Positions 1 to 9,314 of a DNA stretch of 42,280 nt are shown here, in pieces. Origin of the DNA: an uncultured Olsenella sp. (lineage in GTDB: Bacteria; Actinomycetota; Coriobacteriia; Coriobacteriales; Atopobiaceae); contig CASEQJ010000029.1 in the NCBI GenBank assembly GCA_949290055.1, positions 1-42,280 of the forward strand, in the 5' to 3' direction. Position 1 is the stretch's first letter. Each line of letters starts with the position of its first letter. Both the position numbers and the translations under genes were made by a program. The notes under the pieces are model-generated. The model saw nothing but the letters and a program-made list of their open reading frames with translations. It searched no databases and was not told where the DNA came from.

Positions 1-34
1 CTCGGCGATTTCTGAGCTTGCTCAGTGAGCCGAG
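1..34 (-). terminator. stem-loop downstream of xfp
   Basis: Nested inverted repeats CTCGGC...GCCGAG and CTGAGC-tt-GCTCAG form a hairpin 40-odd bases after the xfp stop codon. It sits where a terminator is expected, but any T tract lies outside the window, so termination is inferred only from position and structure. Confidence 0.35.
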
Positions 35-77
35 GAGAGGGGCCGGGGCGCCTACAGGTGGATCAGGCGAGCGCTAC

Positions 78-2561
78 CTACTCGTTGTCGCCCGCGGTAG
101 CCTGCGTCGCGGAGACGCCCTCGCCGGCGTCGGACGCGTCGCGCCACTTCCAGTCGGTGAAGGCCGGGTGGTCGTAGCCGTTGTCGACGGCGAACTGGAA
201 CGCCTCGACGCGGAACTTCTCCCACTCGTCGATCTGGTCGGCCCACTTGTCGGCGTCGATCATGCGGAGCGCGTCGGCGGCAAGCGCCCAGCGGTCCATG
301 TCGTTCACGCGAACCATGTCGTACGGCGTGGTCGTGGAGCCCTGCTCCTTGTAGCCGTGGACGTTGAAGTTGTCGTGGTTCGGGCGGTCCCAGATGAGGC
401 GACGGATCGTGCCGGGGTAGGCGTGGAACGCAAAGAGGACGGGCTTGTCGGCCGTGAAGAGCTCGACGAACTTCTCGTCGGACATGGCCTGGTCGTTCTC
501 GGAGGCGTTCTGAATCTTGAGCAGGTCGAGGACGTTGACCAGGCGGACCTTGACGCCGAGCTTGTCGAGCAGGTCGAGCGCGGCCATGGCCTCGCCGGTC
601 GGAACGTCGCCGCAGCAGGCGAGCACGACATCGGGCTCCTCGCCGTCAGCGGTGTTGGAAGCCCACTTCCACTCGGCGGCGCCGACCTCGAGCTCCTCGC
701 GCGCCTCGTCGAGCGTCAGCCACGTCGGGGCGGGCTGCTTGCCGGCGAAGATCGCGTTCACGCAGTTGGTGGACTTGTAGGCGCGCTCGGCGACGGCCAG
801 CAGCAGGTTGGCGTCGGCCGGGTAGTAAATGTTCACCACGTGGTCGTTGTTGAAGTTCTTGTTGAGAAGAACGTCGACGAAGCCGGGGTCCTGGTGAGAG
901 AAGCCGTTGTGGTCCTGACGCCAGACGTGGCTGGAGAGCAGCATGTTGAGACCGGAGATCGGAGCACGCCAGTCAATGTGGCGCACGGTCGCCTCGAGCC
1001 ACTTGCAGTGCTGGTTGACCATGGAGTCGACAATGTGGACGAACGACTCGTAGGAGCTCCAGAGGCCGTTGCGGCCGGTGAGGATGTAGCCCTCGAGCAG
1101 GCCCTCGCACTGGTGCTCGGAGAGCTGCTCGATAATGTTGCCGACGGGCGAGAGGTGCTCGTCGTTGGCGGGGTCGTCGTAGTCGCCCTCGCCGACGCCG
1201 AACCACTGCTTGTCCGTCACCTGGTAGGACGGCTGCAGGCGGTTGGAGGCCGTCTCGTCGGGGCCGAAGATACGGAAGGCGTCGCGGTTGCTGTTGATCA
1301 GCTCGGCCGTGTACTCGCCGAGGACGCGCGTGGCCTCCACGGCACCGAAGCCGTGGCCCTTCTCGGCCACCGGCACCTCGTACTTGCGGGTGTCAGGCAG
1401 GGTGAGCTCGTTGCGGACCTTGCCACCGTTGGCGTTGGGGTTCGCGCCAATGCGCAGCTCGCCCTTCGGCATCCAGTCGTTGACCTCGGGACGGATGGCG
1501 CCCTTCTCGTCGAAGAGCTCCTCGGGCTTGTAGGACTCCATCCAGCCCTTGAGGACCTGGAAGTGGGCCTCGGTGTCGCGGGCGGAGGCCAGCGGCACCT
1601 GGTGAGCACGCCAGGAGCCCTCGGTTTTCTTGCCGTCGATCTCCTTGGGGCAGGTCCAGCCCTTGGGGGTGCGGAAGACGATCATGGGGTAGAACGGGCG
1701 CGAGGCCTCGCCGGCGGCGGCGCGGCGCTTGATGTCGCAGATCTCGTCGAAGACGGCCTCGAGCAGCGCCGCGAAGCGACGGTGAATGGAGGCGTGGTCC
1801 TCGTTGTCGAAGCCGGCGACGAAGTTGTAGGGGTGGTAGCCCATGCCGCGGAAGAACTCGTCGCGCTCGGCGTCGGAGATGCGGGCGAGAATCGTCGGGT
1901 TGGCGATCTTGTAGCCGTTGAGGTGCAGGATCGGCAGGACGATACCGTCGGTCAGCGGGTCCATGAACTTGTTGGTCTGCCAGGACGTGGCGAGCGGGCC
2001 GGTCTCGGCCTCGCCGTCACCCACGACGGCCACGGCAAGCAGGCTCGGGTTGTCGAGAACCGCGCCGTAGGCGTGGGAGAGCGTGTAGCCGAGCTCGCCG
2101 CCCTCGTGAATGGAGCCGGGGGTCTCGGGCGCAAAGTGGCTGGGAATGCCGCCGGGGTAGGAGAACTGGCGGAAGAACTTCTGCAGACCGGCCTCGTCGT
2201 CGGTAATGTCGGGACGGACCTCGCGGTAGGTGCCGTCGAGCAGGGACTGCGCGGTGCCGGCGGGGCCACCGTGACCGGGGCCCATCAGGAAGATCGCGTT
2301 CTGCTGGTGGTCGGCGATCAGGCGGTTCACGTGACCGAAGAGGAAGTTAATGCCCGGCGTGGTGCCCCAGTGGCCCACGAGACGGTGCTTGACGTCCTCA
2401 CGGGAGAAGCCGTCTCTCATGAGCGGGTTGGAGCGGAGGTAGATCTGGCCCACGGAGAGGTAGTTCGAGGCGCGCCAGTAGCGGTCGACGCCCTTGAGCT
2501 CCTCCTCCGAGACGGGTCCGTCGAGTTTCTTCCACGGGGTTCCAATAACGGGGTTAGCCAT
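78..2561 (-). CDS. xfp: xylulose-5-phosphate/fructose-6-phosphate phosphoketolase
   Basis: Thiamine-diphosphate enzyme that splits xylulose-5-P (or fructose-6-P) with phosphate into acetyl-phosphate and glyceraldehyde-3-P (or erythrose-4-P) in the cytoplasm. The 827-residue product has the usual family length and a typical N-terminus ([16 protein letters not shown]). The thiamine-diphosphate-binding segment [14 protein letters not shown] and the [18 protein letters not shown] stretch are intact. The ATG at 2561 follows AGAAGGGAAATGAGGC. It ends the arabinose route encoded just upstream (araA, araB, araD), giving ATP through acetate kinase, which is not in this window. It has its own promoter region 60-90 bases upstream with an operator-like palindrome, so it can be expressed apart from araD. 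Recognition is firm. Use of both substrates is known for the family but cannot be read from sequence. Confidence 0.97.
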   Translation of the reverse strand: MANPVIGTPWKKLDGPVSEEELKGVDRYWRASNYLSVGQIYLRSNPLMRDGFSREDVKHRLVGHWGTTPGINFLFGHVNRLIADHQQNAIFLMGPGHGGPAGTAQSLLDGTYREVRPDITDDEAGLQKFFRQFSYPGGIPSHFAPETPGSIHEGGELGYTLSHAYGAVLDNPSLLAVAVVGDGEAETGPLATSWQTNKFMDPLTDGIVLPILHLNGYKIANPTILARISDAERDEFFRGMGYHPYNFVAGFDNEDHASIHRRFAALLEAVFDEICDIKRRAAAGEASRPFYPMIVFRTPKGWTCPKEIDGKKTEGSWRAHQVPLASARDTEAHFQVLKGWMESYKPEELFDEKGAIRPEVNDWMPKGELRIGANPNANGGKVRNELTLPDTRKYEVPVAEKGHGFGAVEATRVLGEYTAELINSNRDAFRIFGPDETASNRLQPSYQVTDKQWFGVGEGDYDDPANDEHLSPVGNIIEQLSEHQCEGLLEGYILTGRNGLWSSYESFVHIVDSMVNQHCKWLEATVRHIDWRAPISGLNMLLSSHVWRQDHNGFSHQDPGFVDVLLNKNFNNDHVVNIYYPADANLLLAVAERAYKSTNCVNAIFAGKQPAPTWLTLDEAREELEVGAAEWKWASNTADGEEPDVVLACCGDVPTGEAMAALDLLDKLGVKVRLVNVLDLLKIQNASENDQAMSDEKFVELFTADKPVLFAFHAYPGTIRRLIWDRPNHDNFNVHGYKEQGSTTTPYDMVRVNDMDRWALAADALRMIDADKWADQIDEWEKFRVEAFQFAVDNGYDHPAFTDWKWRDASDAGEGVSATQATAGDNE

Positions 2562-2583
2562 GCCTCATTTCCCTTCTGTGCTC

Positions 2584-2604
2584 GCGGGCCCACCGTGGGT
2601 CCGC
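2584..2604. other. hairpin in the xfp leader
   Basis: GCGGGCCCAC and GTGGGTCCGC pair with one mismatch across a single central base. On the plus strand the hairpin is followed by a run of T (2606-2610), the shape of a terminator facing away from xfp. On the xfp strand it lies in the 5' leader and could stabilise the mRNA or stop antisense transcription. Confidence 0.4.
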
Positions 2605-2621
2605 GTTTTTTGGTCGTACTC

Positions 2622-2654
2622 AGTATATTGTTCGGTAAACGTTTAGGTCATCGA
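2622..2654 (-). promoter_or_regulatory. xfp promoter with LacI-like operator
   Basis: On the minus strand a -10 box TATACT (2622-2627) lies 18 bp from a weak -35 (ATGACC). The palindrome TAAACGTTTA (2636-2645) fills the space between them, the classic position for a repressor. The CG-centred palindrome resembles LacI/GalR-family operators. A 9/10 match, TAAACGTTTT, occurs upstream of the arabinose transporter at 11621. No regulator gene of this family lies in the window. Confidence 0.5.
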
Positions 2655-2727
2655 CGCTTGCACTTCCACTTTTTTCTTACCTCGGGTCCGCCCCCTTGTT
2701 CTCATCGAACCCCTTTCGGACCCGAGC

Positions 2728-2758
2728 TGCCTAAAAGGGGTCAGACCCCTTTTAGGCA
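2728..2758. repeat. 31-bp palindromic repeat, copy 1
   Basis: Perfect inverted repeat TGCCTAAAAGGGGTC-A-GACCCCTTTTAGGCA. It lies directly after the araD stop codon and upstream of the xfp promoter. The same 31 bases, differing only at the central base, recur at 17895-17925 and 23023-23053. Here it could also act as the 3' hairpin of the ara operon. Confidence 0.9.
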
Positions 2759-2768
2759 AGCTGGCAAG

Positions 2769-3476
2769 TTAGTGGGCGCCGCCCTGGCCGTAGTAGGCGT
2801 TGGGGCCGTGCTTGCGCATGTAGTGCTTGTCCTGCAGGTACTGCGGGGCGGGCTCGACGCCGGGCTTGAGGGCCTCGGTCCTCGTTGCCATCTTGCAGAC
2901 CTCCTCGAGCACGACCGCGTGGTAGACGGCCTGCGCCGCGTCCTTGCCCCAGGAGAAGGGGCCGTGGTTGCGCACGAGGACCGCCGGCACGGCCACCGGG
3001 TCGACGCCGCGCTCCTCGAAGCCCTCCACGATCACCTTGCCGGTGTTGTACTCGTAGGCCTCCTCGATCTCGGCCTCGGTGAGCCCGCGCATGCAGGGGA
3101 CCGGACCGTAGAAGTAGTCGGCGTGGGTGGTGCCGTAGGCGGGCACGTCACGACCGGCCTGGGCCCACGAGACCGCCCAGGAGGAGTGAGTGTGCACGAC
3201 GCCGCCGATCTTGTCGCCCCACTTCTGGTAGAGGTAGGCGTGGGTCGGGGTGTCGGAGGAGGGGTTGAGGTCACCCTCGACCACCTTGCCGTCAAGGTCG
3301 CACACCACCATGGAGTCGGGCGTGAGCTCGTCGTAGTCGACGCCGGAGGGCTTGATCACGAACAGGCCCTTCTCGCGGTCGAACTCGGAGGCGTTGCCCC
3401 AGGTGAAGACGACCAGTCCATGCTTGGGAAGGTCCATGTTGGCCTCGTAGACCTTCTCGCGAAGCTCCTTGAGCAT
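2769..3476 (-). CDS. araD: L-ribulose-5-phosphate 4-epimerase
   Basis: Class II aldolase-family epimerase converting L-ribulose-5-P to D-xylulose-5-P, the substrate of the phosphoketolase encoded next. The product is 235 residues, close to the usual 230. The metal-binding histidines appear in HTHSSWAVSWAQAG, and further family motifs are GNASEFDREKGLFVIKPSG and VRNHGPFSWG. The ATG is preceded by AAAGGAGAG. It is the last gene of the run of transporter, araA, araB and araD, separated from araB by 77 bases that contain a 12-bp hairpin. UlaF and SgbE are close relatives, but the araA and kinase neighbours point to arabinose. Confidence 0.95.
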   Translation of the reverse strand: MLKELREKVYEANMDLPKHGLVVFTWGNASEFDREKGLFVIKPSGVDYDELTPDSMVVCDLDGKVVEGDLNPSSDTPTHAYLYQKWGDKIGGVVHTHSSWAVSWAQAGRDVPAYGTTHADYFYGPVPCMRGLTEAEIEEAYEYNTGKVIVEGFEERGVDPVAVPAVLVRNHGPFSWGKDAAQAVYHAVVLEEVCKMATRTEALKPGVEPAPQYLQDKHYMRKHGPNAYYGQGGAH

Positions 3477-3508
3477 AATGCGAACTCTCCTTTCTAGACA
3501 CCTGACAC

Positions 3509-3542
3509 GGGGAGGCCGCCGGGAAAGGGTGGCGGCCTCCCC
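3509..3542 (-). other. intercistronic hairpin araB/araD
   Basis: Perfect 12-bp stem GGGGAGGCCGCC / GGCGGCCTCCCC with a 10-base loop in the 77-base araB-araD gap. There is no T tract, so an mRNA-stabilising or attenuating role is likelier than full termination. Confidence 0.6.
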
Positions 3543-3553
3543 GGGGGGAGGGA

Positions 3554-5158
3554 CTACTCGGTGAAGGCGGCCTCGGCGGCCTTCTCGGCCTCATTGGCCT
3601 TGCGGAACGCCGCGAGGAACGCACGGTACCCCTCGACGTCGGCGGCGTCGGGCTCGAGCGTCGTGCCCTCCATGCCGGCAAAGACCTTGTTGGTGAGGTA
3701 GTCGGCGAGCGACTCGCCCTCGTCGTGGCGCGCCATGTAGGCGGCGGCGACGGCCTGGCCCCAGGCGCCGCCCTCGCCGGCGGTGGCCATGACGGTCACC
3801 GGGGCCTCGAGTGCCGCGGCGAGCAGGCTCTGGGCGACCTTGGGGGTCTTGAAGATTCCGCCGTGGCCGTAGAGCTTGTCGATCTTCACGTCCTCCGCGC
3901 GCAGGGCCTCGTTGCCCGCGGCAAGCGCGCCGAAGGCGGCCATTATGTTCATGCGCATGAAGTTGGCAATCGTGAAGCTGGCGTTCTGGCCGCGGACCAC
4001 GAGCGGGTAGCCGGTCTGGACGCCCATGACGGTCTCGCCGGAAATGAACGGAATGGAGACGAGGCCGCCGGCGTCCTTGTCGCCGGTGAGCGCGGCGTTG
4101 AAGAGCTTGACGTAAACCTCGCCCTTGTCCAGCTTCTGGCCCATGAGCTCGGCAAAGTCGCAGAGCAGGTCGACCCAGTCGTTGATGTCGGAGGTGCAGT
4201 TGTTGCAGTGCACCATGGCAACGGGGTCGCCGACCGGCGTGGTCACGAGGTCGATCTCGGGGACGGTGGCGTCCTTGAGCGCGTGCTCGAGCACGACCAT
4301 GGAGAAGACCGACGTGCCCGCGGAGACGTTGCCGGTGCGCGGGGCGACGGAGTTGGTGGCGATCATGCCGGTGCCGGCGTCGCCCTCGGGCGGGCAGAGC
4401 GGGCAGCCCGGCTCGAGGTCGCCGTCAGCGTCGAGAAGCGCGGCGCCCTCGGCGGTGAGGTGGCCGGCGCACTCCCCTGCCACGAGAATCTTCGGCAGGA
4501 GGTCCTCGACCTTCCAGGTGACGCCCTTGGAGGCGACAAGAGCGTCGAACTTGGCGATCATGTCGGCGTCATAGTCGCGCGTCTCGGAGTCAATCGGGAA
4601 CATGCCGGAGGCGTCGCCGATCGAGAGGACCTTCTCGCCCGTCAGGCGCCAGTGGGCATAGCCGGCGAGCGTGGTGAAGAAGTCGATCTGGGGCACGTGC
4701 TCCTCGCCGTTCAGGACGGCCTGGTAAATGTGGGAGACGCTCCAGCGCTCGGGCGTGTGGAACGCAAGGAGCTCGGAGAGCTCGTGGGCCGCCTGCGTCG
4801 TGGTGGTGTTGCGCCAGGTGCGGAACGGCACGAGCAGGTTGCCGTCGGCGTCGAAGGGCAGGTACCCGTGCATCATCGCAGAAATGCCCAGGGCGCCCAC
4901 GCGCTTGAGCGTGACGCCGTACTTCTCGGCCACGTCCTTCTTCATGGACGCGTACGCCGCGGCGAGACCCGCGAAGATCTCCTCGTCGCTGTAGGTCCAG
5001 TAGCCGTCGACCAGGGAGTTCTCCCAGTCGAAGGCGCCAATGGCGATCGGCTCGTTGTCAGAGCCCACCAGCACCGCCTTGATGCGGGTCGACCCGTACT
5101 CGATTCCCAGGGCGGTGTTGCCGGACTCGATGTCGGCAACGATCTGTTCTGTTGTCAT
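3554..5158 (-). CDS. araB: FGGY-family kinase, probable L-ribulokinase
   Basis: Sugar kinase expected to phosphorylate L-ribulose to L-ribulose-5-P. It is 534 residues from the chosen ATG at 5158, which follows AGGAAGGGTGAT; an in-frame upstream ATG at 5248 would add 30 Arg-rich residues and lacks such support. The N-terminal phosphate-binding loop is ALGIEYGSTRIKAVLVG, and the C-terminal ATP-site region includes LYGHGGIFKTPKVAQ and GEGGAWGQAVAAAYMA. It belongs to the EYGSTRIKAV-type branch of FGGY kinases rather than close to E. coli AraB, so the substrate is inferred from its place between araA and araD. The araA stop lies 90 bases upstream. The C-terminus is Ala/Glu-rich. Confidence 0.85.
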   Translation of the reverse strand: MTTEQIVADIESGNTALGIEYGSTRIKAVLVGSDNEPIAIGAFDWENSLVDGYWTYSDEEIFAGLAAAYASMKKDVAEKYGVTLKRVGALGISAMMHGYLPFDADGNLLVPFRTWRNTTTTQAAHELSELLAFHTPERWSVSHIYQAVLNGEEHVPQIDFFTTLAGYAHWRLTGEKVLSIGDASGMFPIDSETRDYDADMIAKFDALVASKGVTWKVEDLLPKILVAGECAGHLTAEGAALLDADGDLEPGCPLCPPEGDAGTGMIATNSVAPRTGNVSAGTSVFSMVVLEHALKDATVPEIDLVTTPVGDPVAMVHCNNCTSDINDWVDLLCDFAELMGQKLDKGEVYVKLFNAALTGDKDAGGLVSIPFISGETVMGVQTGYPLVVRGQNASFTIANFMRMNIMAAFGALAAGNEALRAEDVKIDKLYGHGGIFKTPKVAQSLLAAALEAPVTVMATAGEGGAWGQAVAAAYMARHDEGESLADYLTNKVFAGMEGTTLEPDAADVEGYRAFLAAFRKANEAEKAAEAAFTE

Positions 5159-5248
5159 ATCACCCTTCCTCTCTGTAGTGGTGCGGCCGCGCCCCCAGGC
5201 GAGGACACGGCCGCGGAAATGACGCGACGGAGCTGCGTCCTCGTTCAC

Positions 5249-6745
5249 TTAGCGGTAGTAGACCTCGCCGAGCTTGAGGTCGCGCTTGAAGTCGCGGAGG
5301 TTGGTGTTGGCGTCAATGACCACGCTCTCAATGCCCATGGCGTCGGCCCAGTCGATCATCTGATCAGCCGTGAGGTCGAAGGACATGGCGGTGTGGTGCG
5401 CGCCGCCCGCGTAGATCCAGGCCTCGGTGCCGACCTTGAGGTTCGGGCGCGGGGTCCAGAACACGGTGCCGGTCGGCAGCATGGGCATGGGCTTCTCGAC
5501 CTTCTTGCAGTCCACGTCCTGAATGATCAGGCGGAAGCGGTTGCCGAGGTCGATCAGGGAGGTGGCGATCGCCGGGCCGGTCTTGGCGGTGAAGATCAGG
5601 CGCGCCGGATCCTCGCGGTCGCCCATGGAGAGCGGCGTGGCGCGAATGGCGATCTTGCCCTCGGCGACGGAGGGGTCAACCTCGGACATGTGGGACTCGA
5701 GAATGCCGTCCTTGCCCGGGACCAGGTTGTAGGTGTAGTCCTCCATGAGCGCGGAGCCCTTGGCGTTCGGGTCGCCGGCGGTCATGACCTTCATGAGGCG
5801 CACCATGGCCGGGGTCTTCCAGTCACCCTCGGGGCCAAAGCCGTAGCCCTTCTGCATGAGGCGCTGAATGGCCAGCGACGGCAGCTGCTTGAGGCCGCCG
5901 AGGTCGCCGAAGTGGTCGGAGAAGGCGTTGTAGTTGTGCTCCACGAGGAAGCGCTCGATGCCGATCTCCTGGGCGGCCTGAACCTCGACGTGACGGCGGA
6001 ACTCCTCCGGGTCACGACCGTCGAGCACGAGCTCGTAGGTGTCGTAGTACTCGTCGGTGAGGGCCTTGACCTCGTCGGGCGTGACGGCGTCGACGTAGGG
6101 CACGAGCTCGTTGACGGGCCAGGCGTCCACGGTCCAGCCAAAGACCTGCTGAGCCTCGATCTTGTCGCCGTCGGTGACCGCGACGTTGCGCATGGTGTCC
6201 GCGAAGCGGCAGACGCGAATGTTGCGGGTCTCGTTGATGCCCACGGCAACGCGCATCCACTGGCCCAGCTCGCCGAGGACGGTCTCGTCCTTCCAGTACC
6301 CAAAGACAACCTTGTGCTCCCAGCGCATGCGGGCGAAGATGTGCCCGAACTCGCGCTCGCCGTGAGCAGCCTGGTTCTCGTTCATGAAGTCCATGTCAAT
6401 GGTGTCGTACGGAATCTCCTCGTTGTACTGCGTCGCAAACTGGCACAGCGGCTTGCGGAGGTCCGTCAGACCGGCAATGTAGTTCTTGGAGGGCGAGAAG
6501 GTGTGGGCCCAGGTGATTATGCCGGCGCACTCGGGGTCCATGTTGGCCTCGTTGAAGGTGGCCTGGATCACGTCGGCGGTCAGCAGGTTGGGCTTGAGCA
6601 CGACCTCAAACGGAATCTTGTCGGAGGCGTTGAGGGCGGCGACGACCTCGGCGGAGTGCTCAGCCACGTGCTGGAGCACCTCGTCGCCGTAGAGGTCCTG
6701 GGTGCACGGGCAGAAGTAGAACTTGTACTTCTTGATTTCGAGCAT
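5249..6745 (-). CDS. araA: L-arabinose isomerase
   Basis: Isomerises L-arabinose to L-ribulose, the first intracellular step of the pathway; the family is Mn2+-dependent. The 498-residue product matches the usual ~500. Family stretches include TWAHTFSPSKNYIAGL (N-terminal substrate region), GYGFGPEGDWKTPAMVR, ESHMSEVDPS and AGGAHHTAMS, the last carrying the active-site histidine pair. The start codon follows AAGGAGTGAAGC. It begins 67 bases after the upstream permease stop, across a G/C hairpin, consistent with one transcript that also covers the transporter. Confidence 0.97.
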   Translation of the reverse strand: MLEIKKYKFYFCPCTQDLYGDEVLQHVAEHSAEVVAALNASDKIPFEVVLKPNLLTADVIQATFNEANMDPECAGIITWAHTFSPSKNYIAGLTDLRKPLCQFATQYNEEIPYDTIDMDFMNENQAAHGEREFGHIFARMRWEHKVVFGYWKDETVLGELGQWMRVAVGINETRNIRVCRFADTMRNVAVTDGDKIEAQQVFGWTVDAWPVNELVPYVDAVTPDEVKALTDEYYDTYELVLDGRDPEEFRRHVEVQAAQEIGIERFLVEHNYNAFSDHFGDLGGLKQLPSLAIQRLMQKGYGFGPEGDWKTPAMVRLMKVMTAGDPNAKGSALMEDYTYNLVPGKDGILESHMSEVDPSVAEGKIAIRATPLSMGDREDPARLIFTAKTGPAIATSLIDLGNRFRLIIQDVDCKKVEKPMPMLPTGTVFWTPRPNLKVGTEAWIYAGGAHHTAMSFDLTADQMIDWADAMGIESVVIDANTNLRDFKRDLKLGEVYYR

Positions 6746-6781
6746 GGTGCTTCACTCCTTTTTTCGTAGAAGTCCGTCGGG

Positions 6782-6806
6782 GCGGGGGCCGCGGCGCGAC
6801 CCCCGC
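6782..6806 (-). other. intercistronic hairpin permease/araA
   Basis: GCGGGGG and CCCCCGC form a stem closing an 11-base loop directly after the permease stop codon. There is no T tract on the coding strand, so it is probably an mRNA-processing or stability element between transporter and enzyme genes. Confidence 0.5.
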
Positions 6807-6812
6807 ACGGGA

Positions 6813-7784
6813 CTATTTTATGACCTGGTTCGCCGCACGCTCGGAGAAAACCGCGACCATGATGACGAAGACGATACCCAGAATGAGCTGCTGAATCTCG
6901 GTGGTGAAGCCCAGCATGACCAGGCCGCGCTGGAGCACGAGGTAGGACAGGACGCCGGTGACCACGCTGGAGAAGCGGGAGCGGGCGCCACCGTTGATCG
7001 GCATGCCGCCGAGAACCAGGGCAATGAGGATCTGGGTCTCGAGCATGTTGCCGGAGGACGAGGTGACCGAACCGACGCGGATGGCGTTGATCAGCGCCGC
7101 AAAGCCGGTGATTGCGCCGGCGACGATGTAGATAATGATCTTGGTGCGCTGGACGTTAATGCCGGCGAAGCGGGCGCCGCTCTCGGAGGCGCCGATCGCC
7201 TTGAGGTTGGAGCCGAGCGCCGTGAAGTGCAGCACCAGGTACGCAATGACGAGCACCACGACGACGATCGCAACGAGCAGCGGCGTGTTGGTGGCGAGCG
7301 AGGTCAGCGACGTGGAGGCCATGACCGGGCTGGAGGTGGTGATGTAGGCGATGATGCCGCGAAGCAGGAACATCATGCACATCGTGACCACGAACGACTG
7401 AATCTGGCCCTTGACGTGGAACACGGCGTTGATCAGGCCGATAAGGGCGCCGGTCGCCATGCCGCCCAGAATGGCGACAAACGGGTTGAACTGCGAGAGA
7501 TAGCAGACCACGGCGCACGACAGACCCATCATAGAGCCCTGAGAGAAGTCCAGGCAGCCCATGGACATGATCATGTAGACGCCGACGGTGGCGATCATGA
7601 GCGTGAAGCCGCCGGAAATGATCAGCGTAATGTTGCGCGGGGTGATCAGCTGTCCACGCGTGAGGATGGCGAAGATCGCCACGATCGCAACGAAGCTGAT
7701 GATGGGCAACAGGCTCTTGATCTGGTGCCAGTCGAACTTCTTCTCCTGGACCTCGGCCGCAGCCTTCGTATTAGTAGAAGCCAT
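6813..7784 (-). CDS. CUT2 sugar ABC transporter permease (second)
   Basis: Membrane subunit of a monosaccharide importer of the RbsC/AraH/MglC type (BPD_transp_2 fold). It has 323 residues with about 8-10 hydrophobic segments. A family signature MIMSMGCLDFSQGSMMGL lies near residue 70, where ribose-type permeases have GGIDLSVGS, and LVLGGMPINGGARSRF near residue 265 corresponds to the conserved ALGGxxxxGG loop. It is the fourth gene of the transporter operon, 13 bases after the ATPase gene and directly upstream of araA, so L-arabinose is the likely cargo. Two non-identical permeases in one system imply a heterodimeric channel. Confidence 0.9.
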   Translation of the reverse strand: MASTNTKAAAEVQEKKFDWHQIKSLLPIISFVAIVAIFAILTRGQLITPRNITLIISGGFTLMIATVGVYMIMSMGCLDFSQGSMMGLSCAVVCYLSQFNPFVAILGGMATGALIGLINAVFHVKGQIQSFVVTMCMMFLLRGIIAYITTSSPVMASTSLTSLATNTPLLVAIVVVVLVIAYLVLHFTALGSNLKAIGASESGARFAGINVQRTKIIIYIVAGAITGFAALINAIRVGSVTSSSGNMLETQILIALVLGGMPINGGARSRFSSVVTGVLSYLVLQRGLVMLGFTTEIQQLILGIVFVIMVAVFSERAANQVIK

Positions 7785-7797
7785 CTGTTTCGCCTCC

Positions 7798-9300
7798 TTA
7801 AATCATCTTCGCGATGATGTCCTGCTCGGTAAGATCAGGGCTGCGGAACAGCTGGCCGTTGATCTTGCCGTCCTTCATGACCAGGATGCGGTCGCACATG
7901 CCGATGAGCTCCATGATCTCCTCGGAGATTATGAGGATCGCCTTGCCCTGGTTGCGCATCTCGGCGAGAAGCGCGTAGATGTCGGCCTTGACGCCGATGT
8001 CGATTCCGCGCGTCGGGGAGTCGAGCAGCAGAATGTTGGACTGCTTGCCGAGCCAGCGGGCGAGAACGACCTTCTGCTTGTTGCCGCCGGAGAGCGCCGA
8101 GACGTACTGGTCGACGCCCACCATCTTCGTGGACATAATGTCCGCGTACTTCTTGGCAAAGGCCTTGAGGTCCTTCTGCTTGAGGATGAAGCCCATGTCA
8201 CGCATGGAGGGCAGCGTAATGTTGTCCTGAATGGTGTCGTTGATCAGCAGGCTCTCGTTGTCGCGGTCCTTGGACGCGTAGGCAATGGAGTGGTTGATCG
8301 CCTCGTTGATCGAGTTGATCGGGGTGCCGTCACCCAGCTCGACCGTGCCCGTGCGGTCGTAGGAGGCGCCGAACAGGGCCTTGCCGACCTCGTGCATGCC
8401 GCACTCGGACAGGCCGCCGATACCGAGGATCTCGCCCTTGTGGAGCTGGAGCGAGACGTCGTCGAGCGAGCCGGGGACCGAGACGTTGTTCATCATGATC
8501 GCGATCTCGCCCTGGGGCTCGGTGGCGTAGTTCGGGTAGTCGGTGCGGTAGTAGTTATCGCCCATCTCACGGCCGACCATGAGGGTCTTCAGCTTGTCCT
8601 CGTCCACGTCCGCGGCGTTGATCGTGGTGATGTAGTCACCGTCGCGCAGAATGGAGATGCGGTCGGACATCTTCAAAACCTCGGCCATGTCGTGCGAGAT
8701 GAAGATCACGCAGTGGCCCTTGGCGCGGACGTCGCGCATGACCTCGAAGAGCTTCTCGCGACCGTCCTGAGAGAGGGCCGTGGTGGTCTCGTCGACGACC
8801 AGGATCTTCGGATCGAACCACGTGGACTTGAGGATCTCAATGATCTTGCGCTCCTCGAAGTTGTAGTTCTCGATCGGGGCGGTCGCGCGGATCTTCGAGA
8901 GGCCGAAGCCGTCGAGCAGCTCCTGGGCCTTCTTGTTCATGGCGGCGGTGTTCTTGATCCCGTACTTCATGAACTGGTCCTCGTCGCCCAGGAACAGGTT
9001 CTCGGCGACGGTGAGGCCGTTCAGGGTGCCGAGCTCCTGGACGATGACGGCCACGCCGTGGTGGTTGCCGTCGACCTGGTTCTTCGGGGCAATCTGCTCG
9101 CCGTCGAGGGTGAAGGTGCCACCGCCGATCGGGAGAATGCCCGTGAGCATGTTGGTGAACGTGGACTTGCCGGAGCCGTTCTCGCCGATAAGGGCGTGAA
9201 TCTCGCCGGCATAGAAGTCGAGGGACACCTCCTTGACGGCGTGCGTGGGACCGAACTTCTTGTCGATCTTCTCGGCGTGGAGCAGAAGCTTGTCTGACAT
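7798..9300 (-). CDS. CUT2 sugar ABC transporter ATP-binding protein
   Basis: Tandem-domain ATPase of the RbsA/AraG/MglA family, 500 residues. Domain 1 has Walker A GENGSGKST and Walker B ILVVDETTTALS, but the usual LSxGQQQ signature is replaced by NFEERKIIEI. Domain 2 has a degenerate Walker A (GIGGLSECG, as is common in the family), a good signature LSGGNKQKVVLARWL, and Walker B ILLLDSPTRGID in which the usual glutamate is serine. The intact signature of domain 2 faces the intact Walker A of domain 1 in an ABC sandwich, so one working ATP site is plausible. It starts 14 bases after the upstream permease and follows AAGGAGGGATACACC. Confidence 0.93.
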   Translation of the reverse strand: MSDKLLLHAEKIDKKFGPTHAVKEVSLDFYAGEIHALIGENGSGKSTFTNMLTGILPIGGGTFTLDGEQIAPKNQVDGNHHGVAVIVQELGTLNGLTVAENLFLGDEDQFMKYGIKNTAAMNKKAQELLDGFGLSKIRATAPIENYNFEERKIIEILKSTWFDPKILVVDETTTALSQDGREKLFEVMRDVRAKGHCVIFISHDMAEVLKMSDRISILRDGDYITTINAADVDEDKLKTLMVGREMGDNYYRTDYPNYATEPQGEIAIMMNNVSVPGSLDDVSLQLHKGEILGIGGLSECGMHEVGKALFGASYDRTGTVELGDGTPINSINEAINHSIAYASKDRDNESLLINDTIQDNITLPSMRDMGFILKQKDLKAFAKKYADIMSTKMVGVDQYVSALSGGNKQKVVLARWLGKQSNILLLDSPTRGIDIGVKADIYALLAEMRNQGKAILIISEEIMELIGMCDRILVMKDGKINGQLFRSPDLTEQDIIAKMI

Positions 9301-9314
9301 GGTGTATCCCTCCT

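Noticed and set aside
18..3497. Very long open frame on the plus strand antisense to xfp and araD
   Set aside because: It has a Val/Gly/Leu-rich composition with no domain, lacks a ribosome-binding site and mirrors conserved enzymes on the other strand. Such antisense frames are expected at this GC content and recur opposite most genes here.
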